From the NCBI RefSeq assembly GCF_000152965.1, contig NZ_CH902583.1, positions 1,699,072-1,763,071 on the forward strand: DNA of 64,000 bases, in the 5' to 3' direction. Source of the stretch: Roseobacter sp. MED193. Lineage in GTDB: Bacteria > Pseudomonadota > Alphaproteobacteria > Rhodobacterales > Rhodobacteraceae. The position numbers and the translations under genes were made by a program. The stretch's first letter is position 1, and the number at the start of each line of letters is the position of its first letter. The notes under the pieces are model-generated. The model worked only from the letters and a program-made list of their open reading frames with translations, was not told where the DNA came from and did not search any database. Of this stretch, positions 27,568 through 35,697 are shown piece by piece.

Positions 27568-28602
27568 TCAACCACCGCGCACGGTGTCGATCATCAGCTG
27601 GACATTGTCAGGGTCGGCGTCGGGCGTGATGCCATGGCCCAGGTTGAAGATATGAGGGCCGTTTTTGAAGGCCTGCACGATGGCCCGGGTTTCATCCACC
27701 AGATCCTGGCCACCGGTTACCATGTGGCGCGAGGCCAAATTGCCCTGGACGCAGCCATCCACCTGCAGGTTCTGTGCTGCCCAAAGGGGGTCAACCGAAT
27801 TGTCCAGTGCCAGACAGTCGATGCCCGTTTCCTTGGCAAAGCCCAGATATTTTTCGCCCGCTTCCCGCGGGAAGCCGATGACGGGAATACCGGGGTGGCG
27901 CTGTTTCAGCGCTGCGGTGATCTCGCGGCAGGGTTCCAAGGCATATTTGCGGAAATCTTCGCCTTTGAGCGAGCCTGCCCAGCTGTCAAAGATCTTGACC
28001 ACTTCGGCACCGGCTTCGATCTGTTTGGACAGGTAATCAATCGTGGCTTCGGTGATGCGCGCCAGCAGGGCCTCAAACAGGGGGCGGTTTTCCTGTTTCA
28101 GCGCATGGGCCGGGCCCTGATCCGGGGTGCCACGACCGGCAATCATATAGGTTGCGACGGTCCAGGGGGCGCCTGCAAAGCCAATCAGCGTGGTCTCGGC
28201 AGGCAATTCTCGCGAGAGGATCTTTACCGTTTCATAGATCGGGTTCAGGGTCTCGTGAATGTCAGACACTGGGCCGAGCTTTGCAAAATCGGCCTCGGTG
28301 GAGATGGTCGAAAGACGCGGGCCTTCGCCGGTGACAAACCACAGATCCGCGCCCAGGGCCTGGGGGATCAGCAGAATGTCGGCAAAGAGGATCGCCGCAT
28401 CAAACCCATAGCGCCGGATTGGCTGGAGCGTGACCTCGGCGGCAAGTTCAGGGTTGTAGCAGAGTTTGAGAAAATCCCCGGCCTGGGCCCGGGTGGCGCG
28501 ATACTCGGGCAGGTAGCGGCCCGCCTGGCGCATCATCCAGATTGGCGGCACATCCTGTGTTTCCCCTGCCAATGCGCGCAGAATTTTCTTTTGTTCAGCC
28601 AT
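27568..28602 (-). CDS. hemE: Uroporphyrinogen decarboxylase
   Basis: Cytoplasmic enzyme removing four carboxyl groups from uroporphyrinogen III to give coproporphyrinogen III. The 344 residues include signature 1 [17 protein letters not shown] near the N-terminus and signature 2 [14 protein letters not shown]. The catalytic Asp region is [12 protein letters not shown]. Divergent from hemC, with 119 bases between; GAGGGTG precedes the ATG. Confidence 0.97.
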   Translation of the reverse strand: MAEQKKILRALAGETQDVPPIWMMRQAGRYLPEYRATRAQAGDFLKLCYNPELAAEVTLQPIRRYGFDAAILFADILLIPQALGADLWFVTGEGPRLSTISTEADFAKLGPVSDIHETLNPIYETVKILSRELPAETTLIGFAGAPWTVATYMIAGRGTPDQGPAHALKQENRPLFEALLARITEATIDYLSKQIEAGAEVVKIFDSWAGSLKGEDFRKYALEPCREITAALKQRHPGIPVIGFPREAGEKYLGFAKETGIDCLALDNSVDPLWAAQNLQVDGCVQGNLASRHMVTGGQDLVDETRAIVQAFKNGPHIFNLGHGITPDADPDNVQLMIDTVRGG

Positions 28603-28721
28603 GTCACCCTCAATTTACGTGCTCGTTTCACCGCCCATGAGGTCGGCCCAAAGCGGCAAATTGTCAAGGGTAGCCTGAGCAATGCTTGCAACGGCAAATC
28701 GCCGCTACTAAAGGTCATAAC

Positions 28722-29681
28722 ATGACACAGAACCTGCCCTCCCCCGCTTCTCCGCTGAAAATCGGCACCCGTGGTTCCCCCTTGGCGCTGGCCCAGGCCT
28801 ATGAGACCCGTCGCCGCCTGGCAGAGGCCTTTGATCTGCCCCATGAGGCCTTTGAGATCGTGGTGATTAAAACCAGTGGCGACAATCAGGCGCTGATTGC
28901 GGCGGACAAGCCGCTGAAGGAGTTGGGCGGCAAGGGGTTGTTCACCAAGGAGATCGAGGAGGATCTACTGTCAGGCGCTATCGACATCGCGGTGCACTCG
29001 ATGAAGGATATGCCCGTGGCCCAACCCGAGGGGCTGCTGCTGGACTGCTATCTTCCGCGCGAAGACGTGCGGGACGCTTTTGTCTCGCCCAAGTTTTCAC
29101 GCCTGCAGGATCTGGAGCCCGGGGCTGTGGTTGGCACCTCATCGCTGCGCCGCCGGGCGCAATTGATGAACCGTCGTCCAGACCTGAAAGTGGTGGAGTT
29201 CCGTGGCAATGTGCAGACGCGTTTGAAAAAATTGAATGAAGGTGTGGCGGAATGCACCTTCCTGGCGATGGCTGGTCTGAACCGACTGGCGATGGCAGAT
29301 GTGCCTGCCACCGCGATTGAGACAAATGACATGCTTCCAGCCGTGGCGCAGGGGGCCATTGGGATCGAGCGGCGCGGCGATGACAGTCGTACCGCCGCGA
29401 TGCTTGAAGCGATCCACGACGTAACTACCGGCAAGCGCTTGGCGGCAGAACGGGCCTTTCTGGCTGCGTTGGATGGCTCTTGTGAGACGCCTATCGCAGG
29501 GCTGGCCGAACTGGATGGCGGCACACTCCGGCTGCGCGGTGAAGTGCTGCGCCCGGATGGGTCAGAGGCTCTTGCAGAGGATCAGAGCTGCGCCATTGAA
29601 GACGGGGGCGAACTAGGCCGCGAGATGGCTGCGAAACTTCTGGCCACCGCAGGTCCCGGGTTTTTTGACTGGAGGGCATAA
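28722..29681 (+). CDS. hemC: Porphobilinogen deaminase (hydroxymethylbilane synthase)
   Basis: Joins four porphobilinogens into hydroxymethylbilane. 319 residues. GTRGSPLALAQ at the start, HSMKDMP, TSSLRRRAQ, and LDGSCETPIAG with the Cys that carries the dipyrromethane cofactor. ATG at 28722 follows AAAGG. The usual partner hemD is not next to it here. Confidence 0.97.
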   Translation: MTQNLPSPASPLKIGTRGSPLALAQAYETRRRLAEAFDLPHEAFEIVVIKTSGDNQALIAADKPLKELGGKGLFTKEIEEDLLSGAIDIAVHSMKDMPVAQPEGLLLDCYLPREDVRDAFVSPKFSRLQDLEPGAVVGTSSLRRRAQLMNRRPDLKVVEFRGNVQTRLKKLNEGVAECTFLAMAGLNRLAMADVPATAIETNDMLPAVAQGAIGIERRGDDSRTAAMLEAIHDVTTGKRLAAERAFLAALDGSCETPIAGLAELDGGTLRLRGEVLRPDGSEALAEDQSCAIEDGGELGREMAAKLLATAGPGFFDWRA

Positions 29682-29702
29682 CGCCAAAGGTGGGAGCACG
29701 GC

Positions 29703-29948
29703 ATGACCTTTACAGTTGAGATCAGAGACCCAGAAGACGTCAAAGAGGGCAATCACACCGTAAAAATCTTTGTGAGTGCCGATGAGATCGAAAAGCTCCT
29801 CGTCGATCTTCAGCATTTGAAGACGTCAGAGCCCGGTACCAACGTCAGGCTCTTCTCTTCGGCTTGGGGCGGAGGAGAGCTATCGAGCACCCCACAACGC
29901 AAAGACTCCGTCATGACCAATCTGCTTCGCATTTGGCGTACTGAATGA
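29703..29948 (+). CDS. Imm32-like small protein
   Basis: 81 residues, 21 bases after hemC. The central pattern (ADEIEKLLVDLQHLK, then VRLFSSAWGGGELS and a final LLRIW) resembles the Imm32 family, predicted immunity proteins of polymorphic toxin systems. No toxin gene is nearby, so this would be an orphan. The family match is from memory. GGTGGGAG precedes the ATG. Confidence 0.6.
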   Translation: MTFTVEIRDPEDVKEGNHTVKIFVSADEIEKLLVDLQHLKTSEPGTNVRLFSSAWGGGELSSTPQRKDSVMTNLLRIWRTE

Positions 29949-29963
29949 CGACTTAGCCAGAAA

Positions 29964-30779
29964 TCAGAGCTGCCCGGACCAACGCAGCCAGGTTTCAGGG
30001 CTGTCGTGGAACACATTCAGATCCACGTTACCCTCAATCCCCGGCACCACTCCGGTGCCGGTATATTGCCACAACCGCCAAAAGGCGCCGGGGTAGACCT
30101 GACGGGGATGTCCCGCGACCGAGCGCAGCCAGAACTCAGTCCCGCGCAACCGCCCAATGCCAGTCTCGCGGTAGAAATCCACCGTGGTATAGACCACCGG
30201 GCGCTGACCGTAATGCGCCTCTAGCAGGGCCAGGAACTTGCGCGCCTCGGCCCGCACCACCCGGCCATCAGGGCGTTTTGTGCAGGTGCGCGAGCTCGGG
30301 TTCCATTCCATGTCCAGAACTGGCGGCAAGGCCTTTGGGTCGCGTGGCACATGTTTGATAAACCAGCGTGCTTGCTCCTCGGCGGGGCGGCAGAAATAGA
30401 AATAGTGATAGGCACCACGTGGAACCCCTGCACGTTGCGCACCTTGCCAGTTGGCGGTGAAGCGCGGGTCGGCCACATCGCCGCCTTCAGTTGCCTTAAT
30501 ATAGGCAAAGGAGACGCCTGCGGATTTCACCTGTGGCCAGTCGATCTCGCCCTGATAGCGGGAGACATCAATACCATGGATCGCATAACTGTTGGGGCCG
30601 CGCCCGGTCCATTCATGCGGGTCATTGTCGCCAAAGCGAGGAAAGGTGGTGAGCTGGGCCAGCTGGGCCTCGGAGGGACGTTGCGTCGGGGCGGTGCTCC
30701 CCTCTGGCGGGGGCGGTGATTTGGCGCCGCAACTCGCCAGGGTCATAATTGCCAGAACACCTAAAACCCTGCTACGCAT
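29964..30779 (-). CDS. GH25 family lysozyme-like lipoprotein
   Basis: Predicted peptidoglycan muramidase attached to the envelope. 271 residues with a lipoprotein signal (LASC, Cys17), a Pro-rich linker, then a GH25 domain: HGIDVSRYQGEIDWPQVK, SFAYIKATEGG, RGAYHYFYF and the catalytic LDMEWNP. The end includes WQYTGTGVVPGIEGNVDLNVF. ATG at 30779 is used; a GTG one codon before is possible. Confidence 0.93.
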   Translation of the reverse strand: MRSRVLGVLAIMTLASCGAKSPPPPEGSTAPTQRPSEAQLAQLTTFPRFGDNDPHEWTGRGPNSYAIHGIDVSRYQGEIDWPQVKSAGVSFAYIKATEGGDVADPRFTANWQGAQRAGVPRGAYHYFYFCRPAEEQARWFIKHVPRDPKALPPVLDMEWNPSSRTCTKRPDGRVVRAEARKFLALLEAHYGQRPVVYTTVDFYRETGIGRLRGTEFWLRSVAGHPRQVYPGAFWRLWQYTGTGVVPGIEGNVDLNVFHDSPETWLRWSGQL

Positions 30780-30803
30780 CACGAAACCCTTGAACCAAAG
30801 ACA

Positions 30804-30834
30804 AAAGAACCGGCTGCAAATGCGCCGGTTCTTT
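30804..30834 (-). terminator. Terminator downstream of hemF
   Basis: AAAGAACCGGC (30804-30814) and GCCGGTTCTTT (30824-30834) make an 11 bp stem with a nine-base loop. On the minus strand the stem is followed by TTTTG, fitting an intrinsic terminator for hemF. It lies between hemF and the lysozyme gene. Confidence 0.75.
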
Positions 30835-30923
30835 CAATTTGTATCGAAGATATCTGTTTTCCTAGTGCAAAGCTGCAGCCACCGGGAAATGGGCACAATT
30901 TCGCGCCCGTTTGGTACGCTGCC

Positions 30924-31817
30924 TCAGACCCATTTCGCCATGGGCGGCAGGCTCATCAGCACGGCATTGGCATCATGGCCGGTCTCAAGGCCAAATTTGG
31001 TACCGCGATCATAGACCAGGTTATATTCCGCATAGAGCCCGCGATGCACCAATTGCGCGTCCTTGTCGGCCTCCGAAAAATCCTGCACCCGGCGCTTGTC
31101 CACCAGTGGCAGATAGGCAGGCAAGAAGGCGCGGCCGATATCCTGTGTCAGGGCAAAATCCGTCGCCCAGTCGCCACTGTTGTGATCATCCATAAAGATA
31201 CCGCCAACGCCACGCGCCCGGTTGCGGTGGGGGATATAGAAATACTCATCCGCCCAGTCTTTCAGCCGGGGGTACAGATCGGCACCATACGGGTCGAGAT
31301 GGGCCTTTTGGGTGGCGTGGAAATGCGCGGTGTCTTCATCGTACTCAAGACAGGGATTCAGATCCGAGCCACCGCCAAACCACCAGGCATGCGGGGTCCA
31401 GAACATTCGGGTATTCATATGCACGGCTGGAGCATGGGGGTTGCGCATATGCGCCACCAGGGAAATCCCTGAAGCCCAGAACCGCGGGTCTTCCTTCATC
31501 CCCGGCAGGCCCTTGCGGGCCGCCATGGCATTCTGCGCCCGCTCGCCCAGGGTGCCGTAGACTTCTGAAATATTGACGCCAACCTTTTCAAACACCCGGC
31601 CTCCGCGCATCACGCTCATCAACCCACCGCCGGCATCTGACCCATCCTCTGCCGCCCGTTTGGTCTGGGTAACCTCAAACCGGCCTGGCTCCAACTCTGC
31701 AAAGGGTCCCTGGTCATGGCGATCTTCCAGCGCTTCAAAGGCCGCGACGATCTCGTCGCGCAGGGTGCGAAACCAGGCAGCGGCCTGGGCTTTTTCGGTG
31801 CTCATATCGGCGGTCAT
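30924..31817 (-). CDS. hemF: Oxygen-dependent coproporphyrinogen III oxidase
   Basis: Aerobic conversion of coproporphyrinogen III to protoporphyrinogen IX. 297 residues. Family stretches are HMNTRMFWT, WWFGGGSDLNPCL, IPHRNRARGVGGIFMDD and YNLVYDRGTKFGLETG. Start 31817 is chosen by family length; 31805 is an alternative. It pairs functionally with hemN at 49.8 kb, used when oxygen is scarce. The upstream SDR ends 37 bases before it. Confidence 0.96.
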   Translation of the reverse strand: MTADMSTEKAQAAAWFRTLRDEIVAAFEALEDRHDQGPFAELEPGRFEVTQTKRAAEDGSDAGGGLMSVMRGGRVFEKVGVNISEVYGTLGERAQNAMAARKGLPGMKEDPRFWASGISLVAHMRNPHAPAVHMNTRMFWTPHAWWFGGGSDLNPCLEYDEDTAHFHATQKAHLDPYGADLYPRLKDWADEYFYIPHRNRARGVGGIFMDDHNSGDWATDFALTQDIGRAFLPAYLPLVDKRRVQDFSEADKDAQLVHRGLYAEYNLVYDRGTKFGLETGHDANAVLMSLPPMAKWV

Positions 31818-31854
31818 CAAGGGGGCTTTCTGCTGTGATCTATGGGGGCGCGCG

Positions 31855-32658
31855 TTAGTGGACCGGTGCGGCAACCGGATCCAGCAGGGTGCGCCCACCG
31901 TCCAAAGTCATCACCTGCCCTGTCATAAAGGCAGAGGCATCCGATGCCAGATACTGCGCCGCTTCGGTCAGTTCTGTCGGGGAGGCAATCCGGCCCAGCG
32001 GCGTGTGCTCTTCGATATCCGACCGATAGCTGCGGTTGTCTTTCAGGGTTGAACGCATCGAGGCGCTCATCACCGAGCCAAAGGCAATAGAATTCACCCG
32101 GATACGATGGGGCGCCAAAGAGACGGACAGCGAGCGGGTCAGCTGATCAAGCGCGGCGGAAGCGATGGAATAGGCCATCAGCTCAGGATGGGTGCGCCGC
32201 GCCGCAATCGAGGACAGATTGACAATCGCCCCCAGGGGCGCGTCTTCGTCACGTTCCTCGCCCTGCTTGATCATCCGACGCGCCACTTGCTGAGACAGGC
32301 GCAGGGTGGGCAGCAGGTTTTCCATCAGCAACAGCTCTAGCGAGTCATCATTGGGATCCAGAGGGTCACTTTGCACCACTTGTCGCGCTCCATTGACCAG
32401 AATGTCGACCTGATCAAAGGCATCAATCGTCGCCGACAGCAAATTGGCAATGGTCAGCCGTTCACGCAGGTCTCCGGCGAAATAGCGGATGTTGCTTTCC
32501 TCCGCCTGCTCGCCCAGCTCATGCAGCAGCGCGGCTTCACTGGTATCCGCAAACATGACATTGGCACCGGCGGCCACAAACTGACGGCCGATCGCCAAGC
32601 CAATACCCGACGAGGCACCGGTTACAATGGCCGTCTTGCCTGAGATGGAAAAGGACAT
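31855..32658 (-). CDS. SDR-family protein lacking the catalytic lysine
   Basis: 267 residues. Cofactor motif TGASSGIG (about 13-20), catalytic Ser in NLSSIA and Tyr in AYSIAS are present, but the Lys of Y-x3-K is Ser (Tyr-Ser-Ile-Ala-Ser), and NAG is changed to NGA. PG after the active site is also lost (AFGS). It may be a catalytically altered or non-enzymatic SDR. Same strand and directly upstream of hemF, so co-transcription is likely. The ATG at 32658 has AGGAG ten bases upstream; one at 32667 sits on the site. Confidence 0.85.
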   Translation of the reverse strand: MSFSISGKTAIVTGASSGIGLAIGRQFVAAGANVMFADTSEAALLHELGEQAEESNIRYFAGDLRERLTIANLLSATIDAFDQVDILVNGARQVVQSDPLDPNDDSLELLLMENLLPTLRLSQQVARRMIKQGEERDEDAPLGAIVNLSSIAARRTHPELMAYSIASAALDQLTRSLSVSLAPHRIRVNSIAFGSVMSASMRSTLKDNRSYRSDIEEHTPLGRIASPTELTEAAQYLASDASAFMTGQVMTLDGGRTLLDPVAAPVH

Positions 32659-32754
32659 GCGAAGCATACTCCTGAAGTTTCGTTCTGGGCGCGAGCCTAC
32701 TCTCCGGTTCCCGTTTTGGAAACGACGAATATAACGGCATAGGCCCGCAGGAAA

Positions 32755-33756
32755 TCAGCCTTTGGCGCGCCTTGGACGCTGGGCATGTAAGACCTTAAAC
32801 CGGTTGTCGCCCGCAACTTCGCTCACCGCAGAAAACCGCTCCCCCAGCAGGGTCTCATAGGGGAGATGGCGGTTGGCCACCATCCACAGATGCCCGGATG
32901 CCACCAGCATGTTTGCAGCCGCCGAGATAAAGGCCTGGCCGAGTTCGGGCTCGGCGCTGCGCCCCGCGTGGAATGGCGGGTTCATCACCACCGTATTGAT
33001 CTGTTCCGGTGCCTGCCACTTGCGCGCATCAGCCCAGTGGAATTCGGCCCGTACATCTGCAACATTATGCCGGGCACAGCCCAGCGCCACATGATCCGCC
33101 TCGACCAAATGCAAATGCTCCACGCCTGTGCGTTGGAGAATCTGTGCGGCCAGGTAGCCCCAGCCAGCACCAAGATCCGCAACCCGGCGACCCAGTTTCT
33201 CCGGCAGACAGCCTGCCAAGAGCTTCGAGGCCGGGTCGATACCATCTGCAGAAAAAACACCAGGCGCAGTGATAAAGCCATCGACGCTGACGCCCGGTTC
33301 GGGGATCCAATCGCTCAGCCTATTGTTTCCGCCTTGGAACCAGAAGATCTTTCCATGCGCCTTTGACAGTGGCGCCGAGGTGTCAGTGCATTTGCGCAGG
33401 TTTTTGAGCACCGAATCGATCCCATCGGTTTTGGCCCCATCCACCAGCACTGGGCCAGCAGTTATGGATTCGGCCTGTGCCACCAACATTCGGGCCTCAG
33501 CCTTTGCACGGGGCAAGAAAACCACGGCAGCGGCAAAGCGTTCAGTCTCGGGAAGATCGGCCAGTTCGGGCAGACAGGCAAAGCCTGCCGCCTCGAAGCT
33601 TTCAAAATCCGGTCGCAACGGCTGCAGGATCAGCACGCGGTCTTTTGGCAGGGCAGAAAGATCCAAACCAGCGCGAGGCGCAAAGACAGCAATACGGCCC
33701 TCATCGGGCAGGGCACAGCCACCCGCGTCAAGGGCCAGGGACAGGCGCAGGGACAT
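32755..33756 (-). CDS. rsmC: RsmC-like class I methyltransferase
   Basis: 333 residues in two related domains; the C-terminal half is a SAM methyltransferase with motif I VADLGAGWGYLAA and the catalytic VMNPPFHAG, as in RsmC, which methylates G1207 of 16S rRNA at N2. GVFSADGIDPAS before motif I is typical. RlmG is a close relative and cannot be excluded. AAAAGGA precedes the ATG. Confidence 0.87.
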   Translation of the reverse strand: MSLRLSLALDAGGCALPDEGRIAVFAPRAGLDLSALPKDRVLILQPLRPDFESFEAAGFACLPELADLPETERFAAAVVFLPRAKAEARMLVAQAESITAGPVLVDGAKTDGIDSVLKNLRKCTDTSAPLSKAHGKIFWFQGGNNRLSDWIPEPGVSVDGFITAPGVFSADGIDPASKLLAGCLPEKLGRRVADLGAGWGYLAAQILQRTGVEHLHLVEADHVALGCARHNVADVRAEFHWADARKWQAPEQINTVVMNPPFHAGRSAEPELGQAFISAAANMLVASGHLWMVANRHLPYETLLGERFSAVSEVAGDNRFKVLHAQRPRRAKG

Positions 33757-33780
33757 GACACATCCTTTTAGATGTTGATA

Positions 33781-34125
33781 TTATTCTTCTTTTTCCATCG
33801 TACATTGCAGCGGATGCTGATGGCGATTGGCAAAATCCATCACCTGAGCAACCTTGGTCTCGGCGATTTCATGGGTGAAGACCCCCACAACCGCGACGCC
33901 CTTTTTGTGCACGGTAAGCATGATTTCAAAAGACTGGGCATGGGTCATACCAAAGAACCGCTCCAGCACCATCACGACAAATTCCATTGGCGTGTAGTCG
34001 TCATTGAGCAACAGCACCTTATACCGCGGCGGGCGCTGCGTTTTTGGGCGCGTCTTAGTCAATAGACCCAGATCGGTATCGTCATCGTCCGAAAATTTGG
34101 ACATCATCACAGGCAGCAACGGCAT
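33781..34125 (-). CDS. clpS: ATP-dependent Clp protease adapter ClpS
   Basis: N-end rule adapter that delivers substrates to ClpAP. 114 residues: an acidic, mobile N-terminal tail and the core with [18 protein letters not shown], in which Asn, Asp and Met form the N-degron pocket, then [19 protein letters not shown]. Starts at 34107 or 34104 are possible. clpA does not follow it. Upstream of rsmC on the same strand is only 24 bases. Confidence 0.93.
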   Translation of the reverse strand: MPLLPVMMSKFSDDDDTDLGLLTKTRPKTQRPPRYKVLLLNDDYTPMEFVVMVLERFFGMTHAQSFEIMLTVHKKGVAVVGVFTHEIAETKVAQVMDFANRHQHPLQCTMEKEE

Positions 34126-34210
34126 CGGCTTGGTGTTCCAGTCATGCGTGGAAATCTATATCCCGCTTATATAGCGTAAAGCCAGCTCAGGAAAAGGGCA
34201 GGAAAAGGGA

Positions 34211-34954
34211 TTGAAATGTACCGTGACGGGCAATTTGACAACAATCGGTTTTGATGCCGACGACACGCTTTGGCATAATGAGCGCTTCTTTCGTGTGACC
34301 CAGGAAAGATTTGCGGAGCTGTTGCAGGATCATACCGCCGAAGACCTGGATCAGCCAGCCCTGGATCAGCGGTTGTTGGCGGCAGAAAAGCGCAACCTTG
34401 GTCGGTATGGCTACGGGGTCAAAGGGTTCACCCTGTCGATGATCGAAACCGCAATTGAGGTGACCGAGCAGCGGGTTCCGGCCAGCGTTATTCAAGAGCT
34501 GATCGTGGCCGGACAGATGATGCTGTCCTACCCAATTGAACTGCTGCCCCATGCCCAAGAGGCCGTCAGCCATCTGGCGGCAAGCCACCAGGTGGTGTTG
34601 ATCACCAAGGGGGACTTGCTGGACCAAGAACGCAAACTGGCGCAATCCGGCCTGGGCGACCTGTTTGACGCGGTCGAGATCGTCTCGGAAAAGACCCCAG
34701 AGACCTACAGGGAGATCTTTGAGCGGCACGGAGATGGGGTTGAGCGCGCCATGATGGTGGGCAACTCCATGCGTTCTGATGTGGTCCCCGTGGTCACGGC
34801 TGGCGGCTGGGGCACCTATGTCCCACATGGGGAGATCTGGGAGCTGGAACATGCAGAGCCCCCTGAGGATAGCCCCCGCTACAACGCCATCACGGATCTG
34901 AGCCAATTGCCCCAGCTTGTGGCGCAGATTGAGGAAAAGCTCAGGACGCGATAA
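34211..34954 (+). CDS. HAD-superfamily hydrolase
   Basis: Haloacid dehalogenase-type phosphatase, 247 residues if it starts at TTG 34211 (AGGA eight bases upstream); GTG 34223 is the alternative. Motif I is FDADDTLWHN with the nucleophile Asp, motif II VLITKGD, the Lys motif SEKTPETY and motif III MVGNSMRSDVVP. The helical cap lies between motifs I and II. Substrate unknown. Divergent from clpS. Confidence 0.87.
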   Translation: MKCTVTGNLTTIGFDADDTLWHNERFFRVTQERFAELLQDHTAEDLDQPALDQRLLAAEKRNLGRYGYGVKGFTLSMIETAIEVTEQRVPASVIQELIVAGQMMLSYPIELLPHAQEAVSHLAASHQVVLITKGDLLDQERKLAQSGLGDLFDAVEIVSEKTPETYREIFERHGDGVERAMMVGNSMRSDVVPVVTAGGWGTYVPHGEIWELEHAEPPEDSPRYNAITDLSQLPQLVAQIEEKLRTR

Positions 34955-35014
34955 ACAGCTGCTCCCCCAAAACCAACATTACGAATGCATCAGACAGACA
35001 GGACCGGTCAAACC

Positions 35015-35341
35015 ATGCCCCATGCCGAGATAAAATACTCAAGTGATCTAGAGCTCGATAGCGCCGCGATTCTGGCAGAGATCGAGGCCATCATCCTGCG
35101 CCATGACTCTGGTGCTGGCGCTTGCAAGGGGCGCGCCTATCCCACGGATGAATACCATCACAGCCATGTCACTGTCAGCCTCTCTCTCTTGGTAAAACCA
35201 CACCGGGACGACGCATTCTCTACCACTCTGCTCAGCGCACTGGAGCAGGCCGTGAGTGCCAGGGTACCGCGCCCCTGCGAGTTCTCATTTGGATTGCATT
35301 ACTCCACGCCCCATTACGTGACTCGTAAACTCGAACCCTAG
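35015..35341 (+). CDS. 5-carboxymethyl-2-hydroxymuconate isomerase-like tautomerase
   Basis: 108 residues beginning MPHAEIKYS; after Met removal Pro1 is the catalytic base of the tautomerase superfamily. The CHMI (HpaF) subgroup is suggested by length and by the HHSHVTVSLSLL core. No other homoprotocatechuate genes are in the window, so the substrate is open. ATG at 35015 has AGGACC upstream; an earlier Met would bury Pro1. Confidence 0.75.
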   Translation: MPHAEIKYSSDLELDSAAILAEIEAIILRHDSGAGACKGRAYPTDEYHHSHVTVSLSLLVKPHRDDAFSTTLLSALEQAVSARVPRPCEFSFGLHYSTPHYVTRKLEP

Positions 35342-35697
35342 CCCCAGGCAAAGAGAGAGCGCTGGGGCCACCCCGGCCTCTTCTGCGCTGTGGATAAGAA
35401 TCGAGGCGGAGTTGGCAAACAAACTTTTCACCTGTTGCCCAGAGGTCGCACAGGGGGCAATTCGCCTGCTGCTGCCCCAGGATTTGGCAGGGTAAAAGCC
35501 TGTGATTTTATTTACACTTCTTTAAGACAACCCCGATTTAGGCGAGACTCGCCCCGGCGCCACTAAATCTGGGGGAAGCTCTTTCTCCCCCCTGTTTACC
35601 CGTTGATCGCCAAGGTTTCTTCCAGCCATCTTCTATGCTACGATTTTTCCATAGCAGGCAAAAACGTCAGCCGGAAAACCGGCGGCAAGAGGCAAAA
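35342..35697. other. Intergenic region upstream of the carboxypeptidase gene
   Basis: 356 bases without a gene. CCCCAG/CTGGGG at 35342-35367 could end the tautomerase transcript. GGGGGA (35571-35576) and TCCCCC (35586-35591) can form a six-pair hairpin in the leader of the next gene. A more AT-rich stretch around 35500-35530 may contain the promoter. No RNA gene recognised. Confidence 0.4.

Noticed and set aside
27550-28725. Plus-strand open frame of about 391 codons
   Set aside because: Antisense to hemE, whose motifs are complete; no binding site or family likeness.
34187-34906. Minus-strand open frame opposite the HAD gene
   Set aside because: The HAD motifs on the plus strand are complete, and this frame shows none.
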